From Xenophilus azovorans DSM 13620 (lineage in GTDB: Bacteria; Pseudomonadota; Gammaproteobacteria; Burkholderiales; Burkholderiaceae_C): DNA of 63,300 nt. Location of the stretch: positions 1 to 63,300 of the forward strand of contig NZ_JQKD01000036.1 in assembly GCF_000745855.1 (NCBI RefSeq), given 5' to 3'. Within the stretch, counting starts at the first letter, position 1; the number at the start of each line of letters is the position of its first letter. Position numbers and translations under genes: made by a program. Shown here one piece after another: positions 63,005-63,300 of this stretch. The notes under the pieces are model-generated. The model had not been told where the DNA came from, did no database searches, and saw only the letters and a program-made list of their open reading frames with translations.

Positions 63005-63300
63005 TGAGGTTACCCCTGAAAAGTGGAGTTCTTAACCCTTGTTGAAAATACCGACGAGGAGTTGAGCAATGAGTGACAAGCAGGTGCGTGCGCAGTACAC
63101 GCGTGAATTCAAGCTGGAGGCGGTTCGACAGGTCCGCTCGGGTCGGGCGATTGCGGTAGTGGCCAAGGTGCTGGGCATTCCCAAGGCCAGTCTGGGGAAC
63201 TGGGTGAGGCTGGCGGCCAAGGGCGAGCTCGGCGGCGCTGATGGCGGTGACAAGGTCGCCAAGGTGTCTGCCGAGCAGATGGAGATAGCGCGGCTGCGCG
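63005..63300 (+). mobile_element. Left end of an IS3-family insertion sequence
   Basis: A terminal repeat-like TGAGGTTACCCCTGAAAAGT begins near 63005 and is followed 64 bp later by the start of a transposase gene. The element runs out of the window. The boundary is placed where the Tim44-like frame ends. Confidence 0.7.
63069..63300 (+). CDS. IS3-family transposase OrfA, N-terminal part
   Basis: The frame from ATG 63069 encodes YTREFKLEAVRQVRSGRAIA and KVLGIPKASLGNWVRLAAKG, the helix-turn-helix start of IS3-type OrfA. It continues past the window end. The downstream OrfB is not visible. Confidence 0.9.
   Translation, partial: MSDKQVRAQYTREFKLEAVRQVRSGRAIAVVAKVLGIPKASLGNWVRLAAKGELGGADGGDKVAKVSAEQMEIARLR

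Noticed and set aside
1-63300. Composite transposon bounded by the IS elements at the two edges
   Set aside because: The elements belong to different families (IS21-type and IS3-type) and the DNA between is ordinary core chromosome. They more likely mark repeat-limited ends of an assembled piece.
1-63300. CRISPR array, prophage or rRNA operon
   Set aside because: No regularly spaced direct repeats, phage structural genes or rRNA sequences are visible. The only RNA gene I can support is selC.

Overview
The window comes from a GC-rich betaproteobacterium of the order Burkholderiales, most likely a Comamonadaceae-like organism. This rests on gene order (ubiJ-ubiB; fmdB-DUF502-aspS-nudB; gpsA-secB-grxC-rhodanese-gpmA-ctp-moeB), a Bug-family tricarboxylate binding protein, a DUF3460 gene, and several copies of a dispersed palindrome (GAGCCTGTCGAAG type) that I associate with that family. 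Most genes are ordinary chromosomal genes with strong high-GC codon bias. Both window edges lie inside insertion sequences of different families (IS21-type on the left, IS3-type on the right), and each interrupts a host gene.

Layout. 1-514: end of an IS21-type element inside a small membrane protein gene. 600-8070: apbC/mrp, a patatin, small proteins, yceH, an isocitrate dehydrogenase and metG. 8085-11774: a Bug-type solute binding protein, a cupin protein, a LysR regulator and a hydrolase. 11888-18029: a lipoprotein and mnmH (tRNA 2-selenouridine synthase), facing a five-gene block on the other strand: acyl-CoA dehydrogenase-like flavoprotein, PhnD-like binding protein without signal peptide, TusA-like/ferritin-like fusion, selD and an acetyltransferase. 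18260-22917: LysR regulator divergent from a purine/ureide cluster (MFS transporter, uraD, two transthyretin-like hydrolases, nucleoside deaminase). 22954-24548: Crp/Fnr regulator and a Coq4-family protein. 24549-27407: a small foreign island with two nuclease-like genes and integron-cassette-like boundaries, ending at the 3' end of the selenocysteine tRNA gene. 27408-37141: a co-directional selenium/formate block, in transcription order fdhA (in-frame UGA = selenocysteine 196), fdhB, fdhC, fdhE, selA, selB, selC. 37257-46342: SulP transporter, a BamE-like lipoprotein, scpA, gpsA, secB, grxC, rhodanese, gpmA, ctp protease, moeB. 46577-50953: response regulators, a CHASE3 histidine kinase, DUF883 and DUF429 proteins. 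50979-56327: BLUF-folE, an EEP nuclease, nudB, aspS, DUF502, fmdB. 56431-60449: a polyamine-type ABC transporter. 60555-63004: ubiB, ubiJ and a Tim44-like gene cut by an IS3-type element.

Selenium is the theme of the window. It carries selD (selenophosphate), mnmH (selenouridine in tRNA), selA, selB and selC (selenocysteine) and a selenoprotein formate dehydrogenase, so both known uses of selenophosphate are encoded here. The selD operon adds three proteins not normally linked to selenium metabolism. It is the best candidate here for an undescribed system, possibly one that obtains or channels selenium or sulfur for SelD; that role is inference from gene order.
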